Position numbers and translations under genes: made by a program
Notes under the pieces: model-generated
Databases searched by the model: none
Seen by the model: the letters and a program-made list of their open reading frames with translations, nothing else
What the model was told of the DNA's origin: nothing
Source of the DNA: Rhodothermales bacterium
GTDB taxonomy: Bacteria > Bacteroidota > Rhodothermia > Rhodothermales > UBA10348
NCBI GenBank assembly: GCA_028284865.1
Contig: JANQQV010000015.1
Location: 37,361 to 101,360 of the forward strand
DNA length: 64,000 nucleotides
Direction: 5' to 3'
In this document: positions 8,266-17,874 of the stretch, one piece after another
Numbering within the stretch: the stretch's first letter is position 1
Layout of the letters: every line of letters starts with the position of its first letter

Positions 8266-9579
8266 ATGAAAAAGACCATATCCATCATTGTTGTCCTGTT
8301 TGCCGTCGTGGCAATCGTCTGGTACACGAACAGCGCGGAAGCAGAAGCCCGCATGGAGTACCGGTTCGTGGAAGTTGACCGAGGCAATCTCGAATCGGTT
8401 GTGGCGTCGACCGGTAATCTGAGCGCCGTTACTCAGGTTCAGGTGGGCACGCAGGTATCCGGAATCGTCAACGACATCTACGTCGACTTCAATGATGTAG
8501 TCCGACGCGGCCAGATCATCGCCCGCATCGACACCACACTCCTGGTCAGTTCTGTCCAGGACGCCCGGGCGACCATGAGTCGCAACAAGGCTCAGCTTGA
8601 TTTCTCTCGCACGGAATACGAGCGCGTCAAGAATCTGTACGAGAAGAGCTTTGCGACCGAGGTGGAGTACAATCAGGCGAAGTACAACCTGGATCTGGCC
8701 GAGGCGACGATCGTCTCCTCACAGATCAACCTCGAGCGTGCTCAGCGAAATCTGGACTACGCCACGATCGTCTCTCCCATCAATGGCGTCGTGGTTGAGC
8801 GCAACGTTGATGAAGGCCAGACTGTGGCTGCGTCGCTCAATGCGCCTCAGCTCTTCTTGATCGCCAACGACCTGTCCGACATGGAAATCCTGGTCAGTGT
8901 CGACGAAAGCGACATCGGGCTCATCAAGGACGGCCAGACGGTTCGCTTTACGGTACAGGCCTACGACGAAGACGTATTCTACGGCGAAGTCAAGCAGGTT
9001 CGCCTGCAGTCGGCCATTCAGGAAAACGTGGTCACGTATACCGCAGTTGTCGGCGTGGACAACACGGACGGCCGCCTACTGCCAGGCATGACGGCAACCG
9101 TGGAGTTCTTGATCGAAACCGTGGACGATGTGATGAAGGTGCCGAATGCAGCACTGCGATTCCGTCCCAACGAGCAGATGATGACGGCGCTGCGTGATCG
9201 GATGATGGCTCAGCGCGAAGCGTCAGGTGATTCCACCGCACGTCAGGGTGGGGGACAGCCCTCGGCCAGCCCGGCAGCTTCTGGCGGATGGGCATCGAGC
9301 GGTGGTGGATGGGCGTCCGCCGGCGGCTCTCGCGGGGGATCTTCGGACAGCGCCATGCTCTGGTATCTCGATGAAAATGGAGACATTTCTGTGATCCGCG
9401 CTCGTACGGGTATCACCGATGGCTCTCAGACAGAGATCAGCGGCAGAGGCATTGAACAAGGAATGCAGATCATTGCCGGCGTGACAGTGATCGAAGAAGA
9501 GGGAGGACTGCAAAACCCGTTCAGCAACAATCAGGGAGGTGACATGCGTAGTCGTTTTTCTCGCGGCGGTGGATTCTAA
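8266..9579 (+). CDS. macA: MacA-type periplasmic adaptor (membrane fusion protein)
   Basis: A 437-aa adaptor linking an inner-membrane ABC exporter to an outer-membrane channel. ATG 8266 is chosen because the hydrophobic anchor ISIIVVLFAVVAIVWY follows immediately; an in-frame GTG at 8212 would add unrelated residues. The biotinyl-lipoyl hairpin halves are VQVGTQVSGIVNDIYVDF and YATIVSPINGVVVERNV, separated by a coiled-coil hairpin (about residues 100-165); the beta-barrel domain follows (DMEILVSVDESDIGLIKDGQ). Unusual is a Gly/Ser/Trp-rich insert near residues 325-365 (ASGGWASSGGGWASAGG) that splits the C-terminal membrane-proximal domain. It lies directly upstream of the ATPase and permease genes. 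Confidence 0.9.
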   Translation: MKKTISIIVVLFAVVAIVWYTNSAEAEARMEYRFVEVDRGNLESVVASTGNLSAVTQVQVGTQVSGIVNDIYVDFNDVVRRGQIIARIDTTLLVSSVQDARATMSRNKAQLDFSRTEYERVKNLYEKSFATEVEYNQAKYNLDLAEATIVSSQINLERAQRNLDYATIVSPINGVVVERNVDEGQTVAASLNAPQLFLIANDLSDMEILVSVDESDIGLIKDGQTVRFTVQAYDEDVFYGEVKQVRLQSAIQENVVTYTAVVGVDNTDGRLLPGMTATVEFLIETVDDVMKVPNAALRFRPNEQMMTALRDRMMAQREASGDSTARQGGGQPSASPAASGGWASSGGGWASAGGSRGGSSDSAMLWYLDENGDISVIRARTGITDGSQTEISGRGIEQGMQIIAGVTVIEEEGGLQNPFSNNQGGDMRSRFSRGGGF

Positions 9580-9610
9580 TCCGGTCGACTCACTCAAATC
9601 CAGTATTACA

Positions 9611-10408
9611 ATGAGCGAATCGAACGCCGTCATTCAGGTCCGCCAGGTCACCAAGACCTATACGATGGGCTCGAACAAGGTCCATGCCCTTCAGGGAGTG
9701 GACATGGAAGTCCAGCCGGGAGAACTACTTGCTATCATGGGAGCATCCGGCTCCGGGAAATCGACGCTGATGAATATCATCGGCGGATTGGATTACCCGA
9801 CATCGGGTTCGTATCACCTCGACGGCATCGAGGTGAACAAACTGTCCAAGAACGAGCTGGCCGACATCCGTAATCACAAGATTGGCTTCGTTTTCCAGGG
9901 GTTCAATTTGCTGGCTCGAACGTCGGCCATCGAGAATACGGAGCTTCCGCTTCTCTATGACCGACAGAATCGTCACAAGAATCATCGCGAAGCTGCTCGC
10001 AAGTCCCTCGAACGAGTCGGTCTCGGGGAACGCGTTGACCACCACCCGAACGAGCTTTCTGGTGGACAGCAGCAACGCGTCGCCATCGCACGTGCCCTGG
10101 TCACGAATCCCAGCATCGTCTTGGCTGATGAGCCGACAGGCAACCTGGATTCGCAGACCACGGTCGAGGTGATGCAGCTTTTTCAGGAGCTGAATGACGA
10201 AGGCGTCACCATCATCCTGGTTACGCATGAAGACGAAGTGGCCCGCTATGCCAAACGCATCGTCGAACTGCGCGATGGCAACATCATCAAGGACATCACA
10301 CAGGAGCCTGATTCCGCAGCAGACGATCTGAAGGCGCTGATTGCGCGCAAAGCGGCTGCAGAAGCAGCTACGACCCCATCTGAAACCGAAACGGTAGACG
10401 CCGGCTGA
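9611..10408 (+). CDS. MacB/LolD-type ABC transporter ATP-binding protein
   Basis: A 265-aa ATPase with Walker [10 protein letters not shown], the Q-loop VFQGFNLL, signature [15 protein letters not shown], Walker [10 protein letters not shown] followed by NLDS, and the switch His in LVTHEDEVA. This is the MacB/LolD/FtsE subgroup. ATG 9611 is chosen since the frame upstream overlaps macA and does not align with the family. Unlike proteobacterial MacB, where ATPase and permease are fused, this locus keeps them as separate genes; the permease follows 15 bp downstream. A C-terminal Ala/Glu-rich extension (~25 aa) is of unknown role. Confidence 0.93.
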   Translation: MSESNAVIQVRQVTKTYTMGSNKVHALQGVDMEVQPGELLAIMGASGSGKSTLMNIIGGLDYPTSGSYHLDGIEVNKLSKNELADIRNHKIGFVFQGFNLLARTSAIENTELPLLYDRQNRHKNHREAARKSLERVGLGERVDHHPNELSGGQQQRVAIARALVTNPSIVLADEPTGNLDSQTTVEVMQLFQELNDEGVTIILVTHEDEVARYAKRIVELRDGNIIKDITQEPDSAADDLKALIARKAAAEAATTPSETETVDAG

Positions 10409-10423
10409 GCCGGATAAACATCC

Positions 10424-11641
10424 ATGCGTGCATTTCGACTGATCAAAGTGGCCGGCAAGAGCATCATCAAGAACAAGATGCGCACGCTGCTGACCATGCT
10501 TGGTATCATCATTGGCGTTGGAGCCGTGATCATCATGGTGGCCATCGGTGAGGGAGCACAGTCGCAGATCGAGGAACAGATCCAGAATCTGGGGACCAAC
10601 ATGCTGGTCATCACACCCGGAGCCGCCAATGCGGGAGGTGTGAGCCAGGGTAGCGGGTCATTCAACCGACTGCGGGGTGAGGATGCGGACAAGATCCGCA
10701 ATGAGTCCATTTATGCAGCCGGGGTCTCTGAGGTCATTTTCACCCGAACGCAGATCGTGGGAGGCGCGGGGAACTGGCGCTCTACCATTCATGGAGTGAC
10801 GACAGACTACCCGATCATTCGGGATTGGGATCTGTCCTCAGGTCGTTTTTTCGATGCTTCGGAAGAGCGGACGGGTAAGAAGGTCTTGATACTCGGCGCG
10901 ACCATCGCGGAGAACCTCTTTCCTGACCGCGACCCGGTCGGAGAGCGCGTGCTCGTTCGAAATGTCCCGATGGACGTGATCGGTGTTCTGGAGCCGAAGG
11001 GCCAAACAGCCGATGGGAATGATCAAGACGATGTCGCGCTAGCGCCAGTTTTGACCGTGCAGCGCAGGCTGTCGAACTGGTCGTTCATCAGGCAGATTCT
11101 GGTGAACACCTATTCTCCGGATGATATCCCCGAAGCTCAGGAAGAGATCAAAGCGATCATGAGGGAGTCACACGGATTGGCAGCTTGGGAGCCAGATGAT
11201 TTCGAGATTCGCAATCAGGAGCAGCTCAGCGAAGCGGCTCAGGGTACCACTGAGGTGATGACCGCCCTTTTGGCCGCCATCGCTTCCATCTCTCTGCTGG
11301 TCGGTGGAATTGGCATCATGAACATCATGCTCGTCTCTGTGACCGAGCGAACCCGCGAAATCGGGATTCGCATGGCCATCGGAGCTCGCGGCGGTGACGT
11401 CCTCACGCAGTTCCTGATCGAGTCGATCGTGATGAGCATCCTGGGTGGTGCGCTCGGCATTGCCCTCGGAATGGGCGGCTCCGCTTTGCTTGGGAGTACC
11501 ATGGGATGGGCGACTGCCGTCAATACACAGACCGTAGTCATCGCGATCGTCTTCTCGGCCGCAGTGGGCATTTTCTTCGGCTTCTACCCAGCCCGAAAAG
11601 CTGCCAAACTCAACCCGATCGACGCGCTGCGTTTCGAGTAA
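10424..11641 (+). CDS. MacB-type ABC transporter permease
   Basis: A 405-aa FtsX/MacB family permease. The first membrane helix (MLGIIIGVGAVIIMVAIGEG) is followed by a large periplasmic MacB_PCD domain (residues ~50-280), then three C-terminal helices: LLAAIASISLLVGGIGIMNI with the conserved ERTREIGIRMAIGAR cytoplasmic loop, SIVMSILGGALGIALGMGG, and VVIAIVFSAAVGIFFGFYPA ending in the typical AAKLNPIDALRFE. With MacA and the ATPase it should make a tripartite efflux or lipoprotein-handling machine; no outer-membrane factor is encoded nearby. It converges on moaB with only 16 bp between stops. Confidence 0.93.
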   Translation: MRAFRLIKVAGKSIIKNKMRTLLTMLGIIIGVGAVIIMVAIGEGAQSQIEEQIQNLGTNMLVITPGAANAGGVSQGSGSFNRLRGEDADKIRNESIYAAGVSEVIFTRTQIVGGAGNWRSTIHGVTTDYPIIRDWDLSSGRFFDASEERTGKKVLILGATIAENLFPDRDPVGERVLVRNVPMDVIGVLEPKGQTADGNDQDDVALAPVLTVQRRLSNWSFIRQILVNTYSPDDIPEAQEEIKAIMRESHGLAAWEPDDFEIRNQEQLSEAAQGTTEVMTALLAAIASISLLVGGIGIMNIMLVSVTERTREIGIRMAIGARGGDVLTQFLIESIVMSILGGALGIALGMGGSALLGSTMGWATAVNTQTVVIAIVFSAAVGIFFGFYPARKAAKLNPIDALRFE

Positions 11642-11657
11642 GGCCCGCGCCCCCGAT

Positions 11658-12161
11658 CTACTTGCTCCGTTCGACCAGAAAATGGCCGACCTGCGGCAGG
11701 ATGAGTCGCGTCATGGCCAGCTCGACCGCATTCCGGGATCCCGGAAGGGCGAAGAGAACGGCTCCGTCGATCAGCCCGGCCGTTGCTCGTGACATCATGG
11801 CCGCCGCACCGATTTCCTCCCAGGAAAGCATGCGGAAAAGCTCCCCGAAGCCAGGAATTTCCGTCAGGATCAGTCGCTGAATGGCCTCGAATGTCGTATC
11901 CCTTCGTGAAATGCCGGTGCCGCCCGTCGTAATGACGATCTGGGCCCCGCCTTCAAGCGCGTCGGCAATGGCCTTCCGGATGGGATTGGCATCATCTGTA
12001 ACCCAAGCTCGATGAACCACCTCATGTCCGTTCTCTTCGAGCAATGAAGCGATCAGGTTTCCGGACACATCCGTCTCAGGCGTTCGCGTGTCTGAGCATG
12101 TGACGACGGCACAGCGTGCGACGCGATCGCGACCCGCTGATTCATGTTCGGAGTGGCTCAT
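11658..12161 (-). CDS. moaB: MoaB/Mog family molybdopterin-biosynthesis protein
   Basis: A 167-aa protein of the MoCF_biosynth fold, which binds or adenylates molybdopterin. Conserved elements: VVTCSDTRTPETDVSG near residue 20, the TTGGTGISRRDTTFE loop that binds the pterin, and FALPGSRNAVELA near the end. Size matches the MoaB/MogA single-domain members. No other molybdenum cofactor genes are in the window. Its ATG overlaps the stop of yidD by four bases, so it is translated as the last gene of an M23-yidD-moaB unit; this neighbourhood looks organisational rather than functional. Confidence 0.9.
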   Translation of the reverse strand: MSHSEHESAGRDRVARCAVVTCSDTRTPETDVSGNLIASLLEENGHEVVHRAWVTDDANPIRKAIADALEGGAQIVITTGGTGISRRDTTFEAIQRLILTEIPGFGELFRMLSWEEIGAAAMMSRATAGLIDGAVLFALPGSRNAVELAMTRLILPQVGHFLVERSK

Positions 12162-12463
12162 GGGGAAGGTGTTTTCTGATCAGAATCGGACGATGAGCGG
12201 TCGACAGGAGGCTCGCCATACCATCGAGGCGAATCATATCCATGGCCGCCCCAGGGATTGCACCGAAGTATGCGGTGTGTGGCGAGGACGAATCCCTTCA
12301 ATGCCCCATACTGCTTCAGCGCTTCAATGGCATACATGGAACAGGTCGGAGTAAACCGACATGCCGAGCCCAAATGAGGGGATAGCAGAAGCTGGTACAG
12401 CTTGACGCCCCCGATCAGGAGGTTGCGCGGGATATGCCAGATGAACTCCAGCATCCAGCTCAA
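12158..12463 (-). CDS. yidD: membrane protein insertion efficiency factor YidD
   Basis: A 101-aa YidD homologue, which helps YidC insert inner-membrane proteins. The family core is clear: IRGVKLYQ-like GGVKLYQLLLSPHLG, then CRFTPTCSMYAIEAL with the two conserved cysteines, and a third in RILRCNPWGGHGYDSP. An N-terminal amphipathic segment (MLEFIWHIPRNLL) would associate with the membrane. In many bacteria yidD lies beside rpmH, rnpA and yidC, but here it stands between an M23 peptidase gene and moaB, overlapping both by four bases. A C-terminal Ser/Asp tail is poorly conserved. Confidence 0.95.
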   Translation of the reverse strand: MSWMLEFIWHIPRNLLIGGVKLYQLLLSPHLGSACRFTPTCSMYAIEALKQYGALKGFVLATHRILRCNPWGGHGYDSPRWYGEPPVDRSSSDSDQKTPSP

Positions 12464-13650
12464 CCGCCCACAACCGCGTTTGTCGTCGGCATGGAAGTGC
12501 CCGGCCGGGAAGAGGCCATTGTATCCCTGAATTCAGCGGAAGGAAGGTACCCGGAGCGGCCGTCCTCAAGACGGACGTGATACCACGAGGCTGACCCTCC
12601 GATCACGTGCAAACGGGTGGGGGTGTTCAACTCGACGGCGACGTCGCTTCTGCGCGATGGCGCGTCACGAAGCCCGAGACCCAAGGTTGATGTCATGCGC
12701 CAGGATCCGAAGTATTGCTCATCCACGATCACGCGCGAGGGCCGCAAATTGGGCTCGAATACATACGGCCAGGGGTCCTGCGGGCCGCTCGAGTAGATTC
12801 CGAAGTGGAGATGCGGAGGCGTGGTACGCGCATTGCCCGTGTTTCCGACGGTACCCAATGTGTCTCCGGCCTGGACAAACTGACCTTCCCGTACCATCTG
12901 GGAATCGAGGTGGGCATAGTAGAAGTTGTGTCCCATGGAATCGCGCAGCCATACCTGCTTCCCACCCAATCCGCCGGTACGTGTGCTTCGAACGGTACCC
13001 TCCCGCACGGCTACCACAGGCGTTCCTCGTCGCGCGAACACGTCAATGCCGTGATGCACGCGTCGGCCGCCGTCACGCGGCGCTCCGAACAACGACCACA
13101 CATCGGTCGTGTTGTGACCGGCAACCGGGAAGACCAGCGAAGCCGTGGTCCGAATGGACAGGCGGAAGTTGCCTTCAGACAGGATCTCGGGCTGAATGCG
13201 CAGCAGATAGGTATTGGTTCGCCGAACATCCCAGGTCAGCCTACCCGTTGAATCGGCGCTGGAGACCCTGCGGTCCGGCAATCCCTGGTCGCCCATGGGC
13301 TCATACAGATCGGCGAATACCTGAAATCCGTCACTTGACATAGCCTCCACGATGATCTGCTGGCCGCGCGTGAGGTCCACCCGATAGCCAAGTGCCATGA
13401 TATCGGTGGCCACAAGACGACCCTCTTCGACATAGGGCAGTGTAGGAGCAATCGGGACCTGAAGAACGGCGTCACCCTCGGCGAGCCACTGTTGCCCCAT
13501 CAGACTCTGGTCGATGCCGGACTGCTCCATCCCATACACGTAAGCATCCCGCAATGAAACCGGCTTGTACTGCTCGCGCAGTTCCTCCAGTCGCTCGGAG
13601 CAACCGGTCCCGAGGAATAGCACGGCAATCAAGAGAAAGCGAAATCGCAT
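12460..13650 (-). CDS. M23-family peptidase lipoprotein with SH3-like domain
   Basis: A 396-aa exported lipoprotein, likely a cell-wall endopeptidase or activator. ATG 13650 is chosen because it gives a lipoprotein signal peptide (LLIAVLFLGTGC, lipidated C17); the frame extends 34 codons further without similarity. The LytM/M23 zinc site is complete: H200 and D203 (HHGIDVF), H247 (YYAHLDS) and H280/H282 (PPHLHFG). Residues ~320-375 form an SH3-like ligand-binding domain (TRLHVIGGSASWYHVRL). An N-terminal domain of about 160 residues before the peptidase resembles a beta-sandwich. It is the first gene of the overlapping M23-yidD-moaB unit and follows dnaE by 108 bp. Confidence 0.88.
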   Translation of the reverse strand: MRFRFLLIAVLFLGTGCSERLEELREQYKPVSLRDAYVYGMEQSGIDQSLMGQQWLAEGDAVLQVPIAPTLPYVEEGRLVATDIMALGYRVDLTRGQQIIVEAMSSDGFQVFADLYEPMGDQGLPDRRVSSADSTGRLTWDVRRTNTYLLRIQPEILSEGNFRLSIRTTASLVFPVAGHNTTDVWSLFGAPRDGGRRVHHGIDVFARRGTPVVAVREGTVRSTRTGGLGGKQVWLRDSMGHNFYYAHLDSQMVREGQFVQAGDTLGTVGNTGNARTTPPHLHFGIYSSGPQDPWPYVFEPNLRPSRVIVDEQYFGSWRMTSTLGLGLRDAPSRRSDVAVELNTPTRLHVIGGSASWYHVRLEDGRSGYLPSAEFRDTMASSRPGTSMPTTNAVVGG

Positions 13651-13758
13651 GGCACAAGGGGAATTCCAGAGTCGGCTACGAGGTGGACTAGGCTGGGTTG
13701 CGGGAGTTGCCCTGTCGTTTCCCCTTCGCACAAATCCACGGGACGTGACCACGACTCC

Positions 13759-16700
13759 CTATTCGCCTTCGACGACGATCGCGCGGCGGCCGAACAGTTT
13801 ACCGAGACCCTGCATGACCTCGCTGTTTGGGTCCACAACGAACGTGCGACTGAGCAGGCGAGTTGGCTGCGGCGAATCCTCTGAAATCAAGTCGAGATAC
13901 AGTTTGCAGCCTCCACGATGAGCACCCAGCAATTCTTCCAGCGCGTCCACTTGCTCCAATTGGAGTTCGGCCGCCGGAATCCGGATGGAAAGGGATTTGA
14001 CCATCTGCTCGCGCACCTTCCACATTGGAATCACGTCGTTGCAGATCACCTTCCCTGACCCTCCACGCAGCTCTACCTGTCCTTTGATGAGCACGATCTC
14101 ATCGACTTGGAGGTAGCGTTGGACCCGGTCGTACGTATTCGAGAAGCAGACCAGCTCTGCTTGGCCCGAGAAGTCCTCGAACTGCGCGAAGGCATACGGC
14201 TTGCCACTCTTGTTCGTGCGATGCTGCACCTCGGTGATGATGCCGCAGAACGTATGATTCGGTCGATTCTGACGCGCCTGCCAGGAGTCTTCGATCGGAC
14301 CCTCACGTTCTACAATCGTCGGGGCGTCTGCAATCTGAGCCGATGCAAAAGCACGTGTCTCAGCCAGATAGGCCTCCAGCGGATGCCCGCTGACGTAGAA
14401 TCCCACCGACTCGCGCTCTTCCTTGAGCAGCTTCGAACGGGGCCACGGTTCAGCCATCGGCAGCGAGGGCTCGAGACCTGCCGCACCATCTCCGCCGGGT
14501 TCGCCAAACAGCGAAATCATCCCTGCAGCGGCATTTGCCTGCGCTTTCTGACCATACTGGATAGCAATCTCGACCGCCTCGGCAATCTGGGCGCGGTGTC
14601 CTTCAAGGCAATCCATCGCGCCAACCTTGGCCAGGCTTTCGACCGCCTTCTTGTTGACCGCACGCAGATCGACACGCCGTGAGAAGTCGAATATGTTCGT
14701 GAAGGGCCCGCTCTCGTCACGCTCACGTTCGATGGCCTCGATCGCGCCCATACCGACGCCTTTGATAGCCCCGAGACCGAAGCGGATCTTGCCCTTCTCT
14801 ACGCTGAACCGAGCGGTGCTTTTGTTGATGTCGGGCGGAAGCAATTCCAAACCAAGGTGCCGCGCCTCTTCGAGCACGACGGACAGCTTCTTGGTGTCGC
14901 CCATCTCGTTTGTCATCGCAGCCGCCATGAACTCAGCCGGATAGTGCGCTTTCAGCCAACCTGTCTGGTAGGCGACGATCGAGTAGGCCGCAGCGTGGGA
15001 CTTGTTGAAGCCGTAGCCCGCAAACTTGGCCATGAGGTCGAAGACATCGGTCGCCGTCTTTTCGTCCACTTCGCGCTCGGCCGCCCCCTGGATGAAGATG
15101 GCCTTCTGCTTCTCCATCTCCTCGTGCTTCTTCTTACCCATCGCGCGGCGTAGGATGTCGGCACCACCCAGCGTGTAGCCGCCCATGACCTGAGCCATCT
15201 GCATCACCTGCTCCTGGTAGACCGGAATGCCATACGTGGGCTCCAGGATGGGTTTGAGCATCTCGTGCGGATAGGAGACGTCTTCGCGACCGTGCTTTCG
15301 CGCGATGTAGGTCGGAATGTTATCCATCGGCCCCGGACGATACAGGGCGTTCATGGCGATCAGATCGTCGATGGTCGTGGGCTTGAGTTTCCGCAGCCAC
15401 TCCCGCATCCCTGAGGATTCAAACTGGAAAATGGAAACGGTATCGCCTTTCTGGAAAAGCTCGTAGGTCCGCTCATCGTCAAGCGGAATGTCGTCGACGA
15501 CGATCTCGTCTCCGTGGGTCTCCTGAATCAGATCGACCGTGTCGTTGATAACGGTCAGCGTCTTCAGACCCAGGAAGTCCATTTTCAGCAGGCCGAATGA
15601 CTCGACCCACTTGCCGTCATACTGTGTTGTGACGACGTCCTCGGCACCGCTCTTTCCTTTCGCGATCGAAACCGGGACGTAGTCACTGACCGTTCCCGGA
15701 GCGATGATCACCCCGGCCGCATGAACACCTGTATGGCGAGCTGATCCCTCAAGCACCTTGGCGTAGTGCATCAGGTTGCGAATCTGCTCATTTGGGTCGT
15801 TCTGGAGCTTTCGGAATTCAGGGACCTCATCGAGGGCTTTGTCTAGATTCACACCAACGCCTTCGGGAATGAGCTTGGCAATCCGGTCGGCTTCCATGAG
15901 CGGAATCTGAAGGACGCGGGACACGTCTCGAATTACAGAACGAGCACCCATCGTTCCGAACGTGATGATCTGACAGACATTCTCGCGACCGTACTTCTCG
16001 ACCACGTAGTCGATGACCTTGCCACGCCCACGATCATCGAAATCGATGTCGATATCCGGCATGGACACGCGTTCCGGGTTCAGGAAGCGCTCAAAAAGCA
16101 GGTCGTACTCCAGCGGGTCGACGTTCGTGATCCCCAGCACGTAGGCCACAAGGCTTCCGGCGGCCGATCCACGGCCAGGCCCCACCGAGACGTTGAGCTC
16201 TCGAGCAACAGTCGTGAAGTCCTGAACGATGAGGAAGTAGCCGGCATAGCCCATCTGGGAAATGATGCCGAGCTCGAGGTTGAGGCGCTCTTCCTGAACA
16301 AGGGAGAGCTGTCCTCCGAATTTTTCCAGAGCGCGCTCAAACGAAAGATGCCTCAGGTAGGCATCCATGTCATTGCCGAATTCTGGCGGCAACGGGAAGT
16401 GCGGCATCAGCAGTTCGCCCATGGGCAACTCGAACGAGCACTTGTCAGCCACCTTGACCGTATTGCTGAGCGCCTTCTTGACGGTCTGCTCATCGGCGTG
16501 CCGCAGGGCCAACTCCATTTCTGAGGCGCTTTTCAGATAGAACTGGTCGTTCTCGAAGCGCATCCGGTTCGGATCGTTGTACTCCTTGCCGGTTTGCAGA
16601 CAAAGCAGCACGTCCTGGGCTGCCGAGTCTTCCTGTTCGACATAATGGACGTCATTGGTGGCCACAACCTCCACGTCGTACTCCTTTGCCCAGCGCAAGA

Positions 16701-17253
16701 GCACTTCGTTGCACTTGTGTTGATCCGGAATGTTGTGGTCCTGGATCTCGATGTAGTAATCATCCCCGAAGATGTCGAGGTAGCTCTCGAACACCCTGCG
16801 CCCTTCCTCTTCGCCTTTCTTCAGAATCGTCTGAAGGACTTCACCTTGCAGACAACACGTGGTCGCAATCAGTCCTTCCGAGTGGGCCTTGAGCGTTTCC
16901 TGGTCAATGCGGGGCTTGTAGTAGTACCCGTCTGTGTAGGAGAGGGAAGAGAGCTTGATCAGATTGCGGTATCCGATCTCATTCTTGGCCAGGAGGACCT
17001 GGTGATACCGGACCCGATCCGACTTGTCGCTCATCCCTGAAGCGGTCACATAGAACTCGCACCCGATGATGGGTTTGATGCCCGCTTTCTTTGCCGTGGT
17101 GTAGAATTCCGGGACGCCGAAGAGATTCCCGTGATCGGTGATGGCTACCGCAGGCATCTCCAGCTCTTCTGCCTTGGCCATCAACCGTTTGATCCTCGCG
17201 GCACCGTCAAGCAGGGAATACTGGGTGTGACAGTGCAGATGAGCGAAATCCAT
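13759..17253 (-). CDS. dnaE: DNA polymerase III alpha subunit DnaE
   Basis: The replicative polymerase catalytic subunit, 1164 aa, normal for DnaE1. The start ATG 17253 is chosen because the PHP domain starts immediately (MDFAHLHCHTQYSLLDG); the frame upstream adds 17 unrelated codons. The palm active site is visible as PDIDIDFDD at residues 399-407, with the upstream GPGRGSAAGSLVAY polymerase motif. Further on are the LYRPGPMDNIP segment, the tandem helix-hairpin-helix region and the C-terminal OB-fold (FCGIITEVQHRTNKSG). The PHP histidines appear intact (HLHCH, TDHGN). On the same strand as the M23 gene but probably separate. Confidence 0.97.
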   Translation of the reverse strand: MDFAHLHCHTQYSLLDGAARIKRLMAKAEELEMPAVAITDHGNLFGVPEFYTTAKKAGIKPIIGCEFYVTASGMSDKSDRVRYHQVLLAKNEIGYRNLIKLSSLSYTDGYYYKPRIDQETLKAHSEGLIATTCCLQGEVLQTILKKGEEEGRRVFESYLDIFGDDYYIEIQDHNIPDQHKCNEVLLRWAKEYDVEVVATNDVHYVEQEDSAAQDVLLCLQTGKEYNDPNRMRFENDQFYLKSASEMELALRHADEQTVKKALSNTVKVADKCSFELPMGELLMPHFPLPPEFGNDMDAYLRHLSFERALEKFGGQLSLVQEERLNLELGIISQMGYAGYFLIVQDFTTVARELNVSVGPGRGSAAGSLVAYVLGITNVDPLEYDLLFERFLNPERVSMPDIDIDFDDRGRGKVIDYVVEKYGRENVCQIITFGTMGARSVIRDVSRVLQIPLMEADRIAKLIPEGVGVNLDKALDEVPEFRKLQNDPNEQIRNLMHYAKVLEGSARHTGVHAAGVIIAPGTVSDYVPVSIAKGKSGAEDVVTTQYDGKWVESFGLLKMDFLGLKTLTVINDTVDLIQETHGDEIVVDDIPLDDERTYELFQKGDTVSIFQFESSGMREWLRKLKPTTIDDLIAMNALYRPGPMDNIPTYIARKHGREDVSYPHEMLKPILEPTYGIPVYQEQVMQMAQVMGGYTLGGADILRRAMGKKKHEEMEKQKAIFIQGAAEREVDEKTATDVFDLMAKFAGYGFNKSHAAAYSIVAYQTGWLKAHYPAEFMAAAMTNEMGDTKKLSVVLEEARHLGLELLPPDINKSTARFSVEKGKIRFGLGAIKGVGMGAIEAIERERDESGPFTNIFDFSRRVDLRAVNKKAVESLAKVGAMDCLEGHRAQIAEAVEIAIQYGQKAQANAAAGMISLFGEPGGDGAAGLEPSLPMAEPWPRSKLLKEERESVGFYVSGHPLEAYLAETRAFASAQIADAPTIVEREGPIEDSWQARQNRPNHTFCGIITEVQHRTNKSGKPYAFAQFEDFSGQAELVCFSNTYDRVQRYLQVDEIVLIKGQVELRGGSGKVICNDVIPMWKVREQMVKSLSIRIPAAELQLEQVDALEELLGAHRGGCKLYLDLISEDSPQPTRLLSRTFVVDPNSEVMQGLGKLFGRRAIVVEGE

Positions 17254-17874
17254 GCCGGAGGACGATCTGGGAAGCGGTGAAAAAGAGGCGATTGGGAAGC
17301 GCAATGCGCGTTACGCGCATCGGTCAATTGAGGGTCCGGGAGGTGAGACAATCGACCCCGCAAGAACGCCCCGAAGGGGATCAGAATCAACGATTGTTGG
17401 CAAGTTGATCGCAACGGGAAAGCGTGCACGGCCGGGCCGGCCGAGAGGCGTCAAGCGTTCCCTCAGCGCTGGCCAACACGCGGCCTCGTCGAGGAAGCAG
17501 ACCAGGACCGAAATCGATCGGAAATCCGACCGAAATGACCCTAGAATGAGTGCTTTAGTGCGCTTTTTTTCCAGCCAGGATCACGGCTTCCCGGCATGCC
17601 TTCATTTGGCGTGAATCGGCTGAAGGTCCTGCGGTCAAAGTGCGTTGATTTGAAAGGAGTTACGGGTTGTGACCTTCGTGCTAAGGGAATGATGCTGCGG
17701 CTCTCGCTTGGGGCACTCAGGAGTACCCTTGATTGCAACAAAATGCCTCATACGGCGCAGATTTGAGGATTTCATCTTGACAGCAGTTGACATTGCCCTT
17801 ACTTTGGCCGGAGTTAAGCAAGGGCGTCCCTGACGGCCCCGCTACCAGAACTCACTTAGATTGGAGGAATACCA
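17254..17874. other. intergenic region between dnaE and the histone-like gene
   Basis: About 620 bp separates dnaE (minus) from the H1-like gene (plus). Short frames are present on both strands but none has protein-like composition or a start signal. The left part is GC-rich; the 120 bp before 17875 carries a possible promoter (17776-17805) and an AGGAATACC leader close to the ATG. No tRNA or repeat was seen. Confidence 0.5.
17776..17805 (+). promoter_or_regulatory. possible Bacteroidota-type promoter for the histone-like gene
   Basis: TTGACA begins at 17776 and TTACTTTG lies at 17798-17805, one mismatch from the TAnnTTTG box of Bacteroidota, with 19 bases after the TTG. This would give a leader of about 65 nt for the gene at 17875. 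Inferred from consensus only. Confidence 0.4.
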
